Source: Bacteroidales bacterium (GTDB lineage: Bacteria > Bacteroidota > Bacteroidia > Bacteroidales > UBA932). From it: 64,000 bases of DNA. The notes beneath the pieces are model-generated. The model saw only the letters and a list, made by a program, of their open reading frames with translations, made no database searches and was not told where the DNA came from. The stretch's first letter is position 1, and every line of letters starts with the position of its first letter. A program made the position numbers and the translations under genes. Shown in pieces: positions 61,493-64,000 of the stretch. Where the stretch lies: positions 17,748 through 81,747 of the forward strand of contig JAFZIO010000071.1 of the NCBI GenBank assembly GCA_017554335.1, written 5' to 3'.

Positions 61493-62515
61493 ATGTCCGA
61501 TATCATTCTGGGAATTGAATCTTCCTGCGACGATACTTCGGCCGCCGTCATACGGGACGGATGGCTTCTGTCCAACGTCATCGCTTCCCAGGATGTCCAT
61601 AAATCCTACGGCGGCGTGGTGCCGGAACTGGCTTCCAGGGCGCATGAACTGAATATAGTCCCCGTCGTAAGCGAGGCCCTTTCCAGGGCCGGCGTAAAGC
61701 CTTCCGACCTTACCGCAATAGCGTTTACCAGAGGTCCCGGCCTGCTGGGCTCCCTGCTGGTGGGAACCTCTTTCGCCAAGGCGTTCGGCCTTGCGCTGGA
61801 CGTGCCCATAATCATGGTGAACCATCTCCAGGGGCATCTGCTGGCCGATTTCATACGCCAGCCGGGCAAAGAGGTGAACGAGCCCGCCTTCCCGTACCTG
61901 TGCCTGCTGGTCAGCGGCGGCAACTCCCAGATAGTGAGGGTCGACGGTCCGCTGCAGTATACCATACTCGGCCAGACCATCGACGACGCGGTAGGGGAGG
62001 CCTTCGACAAGTGCTCCAAGATGATGGGCCTCGGATATCCTGGCGGTCCCGTCATAGACAGGCTGGCGAAGCAGGGGGACCCGGACCGCTTCAAATTCGC
62101 CAAACCGCATATCCCGGGACTGGATTATTCCTTCAGCGGCATCAAGACATCGCTGCTCTACTTCGTGCGGGACGAGATGGCGAAGGACCCGGAGTTCATG
62201 GAAAAGAACAAGGAAGACATCTGTGCGTCCTTCCAGAAGACCCTCATAGACATACTTATGGACAAGCTCGTCAAGGCGTCAAAGCAGACGGGCATAAAGG
62301 ATATAACGATAGGCGGCGGAGTAAGCGCAAACAGCGGCCTTAGGGAGAGGCTCCAGGCGGAGGGAGCGAAGCGCGGATGGCGGACCTTCCTTCCGGAGTT
62401 CAAATTCACGACGGATAACGCCGCCATGATTGCCATTGCGGGATATTATCACTATCTTGCAGGCGAAAGGACGCCGCTTGACGTGGCCCCGGTATCGAGA
62501 ATGTCGGATTTTTAA
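61493..62515 (+). CDS. tsaD: tRNA N6-adenosine threonylcarbamoyltransferase
   Basis: 340 residues. TsaD transfers threonylcarbamoyl to A37 of ANN-decoding tRNAs. The ASKHA ATPase fold opens ILGIESSCDDTSAAVI; the iron/zinc site HLQGH is at 111-115; VSGGNSQIV, VGEAFDKCSKMMGLGYPGGP and VSANSGLRERL follow. Product of the same modification pathway as MtaB, encoded nearby on the other strand. It has its own predicted promoter and lies 23 bp before ddh. Confidence 0.96.
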   Translation: MSDIILGIESSCDDTSAAVIRDGWLLSNVIASQDVHKSYGGVVPELASRAHELNIVPVVSEALSRAGVKPSDLTAIAFTRGPGLLGSLLVGTSFAKAFGLALDVPIIMVNHLQGHLLADFIRQPGKEVNEPAFPYLCLLVSGGNSQIVRVDGPLQYTILGQTIDDAVGEAFDKCSKMMGLGYPGGPVIDRLAKQGDPDRFKFAKPHIPGLDYSFSGIKTSLLYFVRDEMAKDPEFMEKNKEDICASFQKTLIDILMDKLVKASKQTGIKDITIGGGVSANSGLRERLQAEGAKRGWRTFLPEFKFTTDNAAMIAIAGYYHYLAGERTPLDVAPVSRMSDF

Positions 62516-62538
62516 ACACATCATAGTTAGTAAGTGTT

Positions 62539-64000
<1,462 letters not shown>

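Overview
The window looks like core chromosome of a member of the Bacteroidales (phylum Bacteroidota), probably an uncultured gut-type lineage; I cannot name the family. The evidence is a short 286-residue primary sigma factor, a full Na+-NQR operon (nqrABCDEF), ATP-type PEP carboxykinase, meso-diaminopimelate dehydrogenase next to glutamate dehydrogenase, many secreted propeller or protease proteins, and repeated Bacteroidota-type promoter boxes (TAnnTTTG, in several cases with TTTG 19-22 bp upstream). Genes are packed tightly with ATGA or TGATG overlaps. No gene-free stretch exceeds about 150 bp. I saw no insertion sequence, phage gene, integrase or CRISPR array.

Layout: 1-567 holds the start of dnaN (sliding clamp, minus strand). 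669-7438 is an envelope region: an HtrA/Do protease, a PrsW-like membrane protease, a giant protein joining an HExxH peptidase domain to a propeller and a barrel, and an unrecognised membrane-anchored protein with 19 hexapeptide repeats. 7563-11877 is rpoD-argS-ygiQ. 11878-18092 is a minus-strand set of secreted proteins (TapB-like protein, transglutaminase-like lipoprotein, tricorn-like protease). 18164-21662 holds two acyltransferases, an AbrB-fold regulator and a phosphatase. tRNA-Gln precedes a glycerol-1-phosphate dehydrogenase/GatZ-like pair, tadA and a glycerophosphodiesterase. 25881-29923 is polA, an ECF sigma factor, rsmG and rpmH. 29979-36205 holds two glycosyltransferases, an MMPL/RND exporter, tRNA-Val and a fimbrillin-type lipoprotein. 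36206-41996 is nqrFEDCBA. 42068-52352 holds UvrD/PcrA, a PLD-family enzyme, an acyl-ACP thioesterase, a Nif3 protein, pckA, an RsmI-like methylase and RecQ. 52345-61344 is a minus-strand run: M3 peptidase, PhnP-like MBL hydrolase, mtaB, folB, tamB. 61493-64000 is tsaD, ddh and the start of gdhA.

Most genes are conserved housekeeping functions. The unexpected signals are: (1) palindrome-dense DNA segments lying in frame inside polA and uvrD, sharing sequence but read in different frames, with a weaker possible copy in mtaB; (2) a 24-bp perfect inverted repeat that includes the 3' acceptor strand of tRNA-Val; (3) the hexapeptide-repeat protein; (4) a tamB gene whose evident membrane segment lies upstream of any ATG, GTG or TTG codon; (5) dyad sequences between divergent promoters at 45.8 kb and 49.75 kb; (6) a threefold helical repeat in the MMPL transporter.
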